DNA of 14,790 nt. Origin: Humisphaera sp. (GTDB lineage Bacteria > Planctomycetota > Phycisphaerae > Tepidisphaerales > Tepidisphaeraceae). Below, in pieces: positions 13,583 to 14,790 of this stretch; positions within the stretch are counted from its first letter, which is position 1; the number at the start of each line of letters is the position of its first letter. The stretch covers positions 1-14,790 of the forward strand of contig JANXVV010000495.1 of the NCBI GenBank assembly GCA_025351525.1. Reading direction: 5' to 3'. A program made the position numbers and the translations under genes. The notes below the pieces were generated by a model. It searched no databases. It was given only the letters and a program-made list of their open reading frames with translations, and was not told the origin of the DNA.

Positions 13583-13656
13583 GTGGCATTGGCGTCTCGC
13601 CCATGCATTTATTCGCCCTGAATGTCGTGGCATGGGCTACGGCTATAACCCATCCG
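13583..13656. repeat. Two tandem degenerate REP-like hairpins upstream of the sigma gene
   Basis: GTGG-CATTGGCG-TCT-CGCCCATG at 13583-13605 is a degenerate copy of the arm found at 12813. About 20 bases later a second GTGG (13627-13630) introduces CATGGG...CCCAT with a longer interrupted loop. Both point the same way, unlike the inverted pairs elsewhere. They lie between the hydrolase stop and the sigma gene. Confidence 0.55.
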
Positions 13657-13673
13657 TACTTCCTCAACATGCT

Positions 13674-14699
13674 CTAAGGCACCAGCCATTTCACAAACCA
13701 CGCCAGCACCGCTTTCTGCGATTCGGGTGTCACCGCATGTCCCGTTTTCAGTTCCACAATCTGCCTGAACTTCTCCCCGACTTCCGCAGTGCCATAAGCC
13801 TTCTTCGCCGCCGCAGCGCAAAGATTGACCCCTTCCAACGGCGTCTTGTCATCGGTATCCCCATTGATGATGAGCAGCGGACGCGGGCAAATCAGAGTCA
13901 TCATCACCGGCCCGTCAAAAGTAGAGTTGATGCCCGGCACCACGCGATCGTAAAATGCCCGCACGAAATCCGCGTCAGCCTTCCCCACCCCCGCCGATCG
14001 CACGGCGGCGTCGAAACCCTTGCGGATCGTCCCCACGCGCCCTTGCCAGGCATCGTGTTCCAACGCCCATTGGAAACTTTGCACCCCAATGCACGGCACC
14101 GAAGCCGCGATCCGCTCGTCGACCGCCGAGGCAAAATACGTTTCGATTCCACCCTTGGAGATGCCCATCAAACCGATTCGTTTTGGATCGACGTCATCGC
14201 GGGTTTGCAGGTAGTCGATCAGCCGCATGACATCCCAGACGGTGTCCCAATACAGTGGATGTTCCCCGCCTTTTTCAAACGTGTGGGCGATGGCGGCGTT
14301 GTAATCCGTCTGGGTTCCGCGCTCGCCGTGATAACGGCCATCAATGGCGACCGCGATGAAACCCCTCTCCGCAAACTGCTTTAGATACGCGATCTCCGCC
14401 TCTTTTTTCCCACCCGTGCCGTGCATCACGATCACCACCGGTCGGCGGGAATCACCGGGAAGCTTCAGAAGAATTCCCGGCACGCGCTGCGATGCCTCAC
14501 TGGCAAAGCTGAATTGAATTTGCGTCAATTCCCCCAGCGACTGTCGCTTCGTCTCCGGCGACAACTCCACGCGGGGACGATCGATGATTTTTAAGAACGC
14601 CGCCCGAACCGAAGCGGGCGGCAATGGTTCCGCAATTACATCGCCAACGAGAGTGGAAATGATCAGACAGACGGACAGCACGTTCAAAATAATTCGCAC
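13674..14699 (-). CDS. Secreted alpha/beta hydrolase (esterase / dienelactone-hydrolase type)
   Basis: A 341-residue enzyme with a cleavable-looking signal peptide (about 1-23, ending VIA|EPLPP), so it acts outside the cytoplasm. The alpha/beta-hydrolase core shows VVIVMHGTGG (88-97, oxyanion-hole region), a DGRYHGERG loop (120-128), the nucleophile Ser181 in GISKGG, an acid in GDTDDKTP (from about 280), and the catalytic His321 in TGHAV. The presence of the triad suggests an active esterase; acetyl-xylan-esterase-like or dienelactone-hydrolase-like families are closest by eye, and the substrate cannot be told. It begins at a GTG with AGAGG six bases upstream, and it ends with TAG (13674-13676). 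Being exported, it could be among proteins that use the neighbouring secretion system, but that is speculation from proximity only. Confidence 0.9.
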   Translation of the reverse strand: MRIILNVLSVCLIISTLVGDVIAEPLPPASVRAAFLKIIDRPRVELSPETKRQSLGELTQIQFSFASEASQRVPGILLKLPGDSRRPVVIVMHGTGGKKEAEIAYLKQFAERGFIAVAIDGRYHGERGTQTDYNAAIAHTFEKGGEHPLYWDTVWDVMRLIDYLQTRDDVDPKRIGLMGISKGGIETYFASAVDERIAASVPCIGVQSFQWALEHDAWQGRVGTIRKGFDAAVRSAGVGKADADFVRAFYDRVVPGINSTFDGPVMMTLICPRPLLIINGDTDDKTPLEGVNLCAAAAKKAYGTAEVGEKFRQIVELKTGHAVTPESQKAVLAWFVKWLVP

Positions 14700-14705
14700 G
14701 GCAAA

Positions 14706-14710
14706 CCTCT
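14706..14710 (-). promoter_or_regulatory. Ribosome-binding site of the hydrolase gene
   Basis: AGAGG on the minus strand, six bases before the GTG at 14699, supports this non-ATG start, which also gives a well-formed signal peptide. Confidence 0.5.
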
Positions 14711-14751
14711 GAGCAGTGAGACGTAAAAAACTTCCGGATTTTCAGGGGCGC

Positions 14752-14785
14752 GGGTGCCACAGGTCGCGGTACTCCGAGACCTGTG
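14752..14785. repeat. REP-like arm at the right edge, identical to one in gspK
   Basis: These 34 bases are identical to the reverse complement of 5243-5276, the right arm of the element inside gspK. The arm contains the hairpin CACAGGTC...GACCTGTG with inner stem CGG-TACT-CCG. A partner arm, if present, lies outside the window. Confidence 0.8.
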
Positions 14786-14790
14786 CCTGC

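Noticed and set aside
14086..14230. tRNA or other structured RNA genes
   Set aside because: I scanned both strands of the window for tRNA-like arms and conserved RNA motifs and found nothing supportable; this stretch is coding sequence of the hydrolase.

Overview
The window is a GC-rich, gene-dense bacterial segment in which every gene I can support lies on the minus strand, so it reads from right to left. It suggests a planctomycete, probably of the Phycisphaerae type. The reasons are the Thr/Gln/Pro-rich linkers (STQPSTKPTTQ style) in the envelope proteins, the style of the pseudopilin N-termini, the ECF sigma / anti-sigma / Spy-like cluster, and the many palindromic repeats between genes. 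This assignment is an inference from protein style; there is no rRNA or marker gene here.

Right part (14699-11226): a secreted alpha/beta hydrolase, then a four-gene envelope-regulation cluster. The cluster holds an ECF sigma factor, a zinc-type anti-sigma factor with one membrane helix, a membrane-anchored Spy/CpxP-like protein whose ATG directly abuts the anti-sigma stop, and a secreted Gly/Pro-rich protein that looks like a divergent Spy-like relative.

Left part (10868-1): a nearly complete type II secretion (T2SS) operon in the order E-F-G-H-I-J-K-L-M-(C-like)-D. It encodes the ATPase, the inner-membrane platform, the major pseudopilin, four minor pseudopilins, the PilM/PilN-like assembly protein L, the PilO-like M, a short GspC/PilP-like protein, and the first 279 codons of the secretin, which runs off the left edge. 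Several junctions are ATGA overlaps (I/J, J/K, M/C), the usual sign of translational coupling. No prepilin peptidase (GspO), GspN or pilotin is present.

Two things stand out. First, gspF carries a single in-frame amber codon (8083-8085) in its second conserved domain. The reading frame is otherwise intact on both sides, while genuine genes next to it also end in TAG. Second, at least nine palindromic elements of several sequence families are scattered through the window. Many have a GTRG-like tetranucleotide before a short hairpin and occur as inverted pairs, an arrangement resembling REP/BIME elements. One pair is inserted in frame and would be translated as part of the GspK leader, and a single hairpin lies in the GspH leader. 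One 34-nt repeat arm recurs exactly, about 9.5 kb away, at the right edge.
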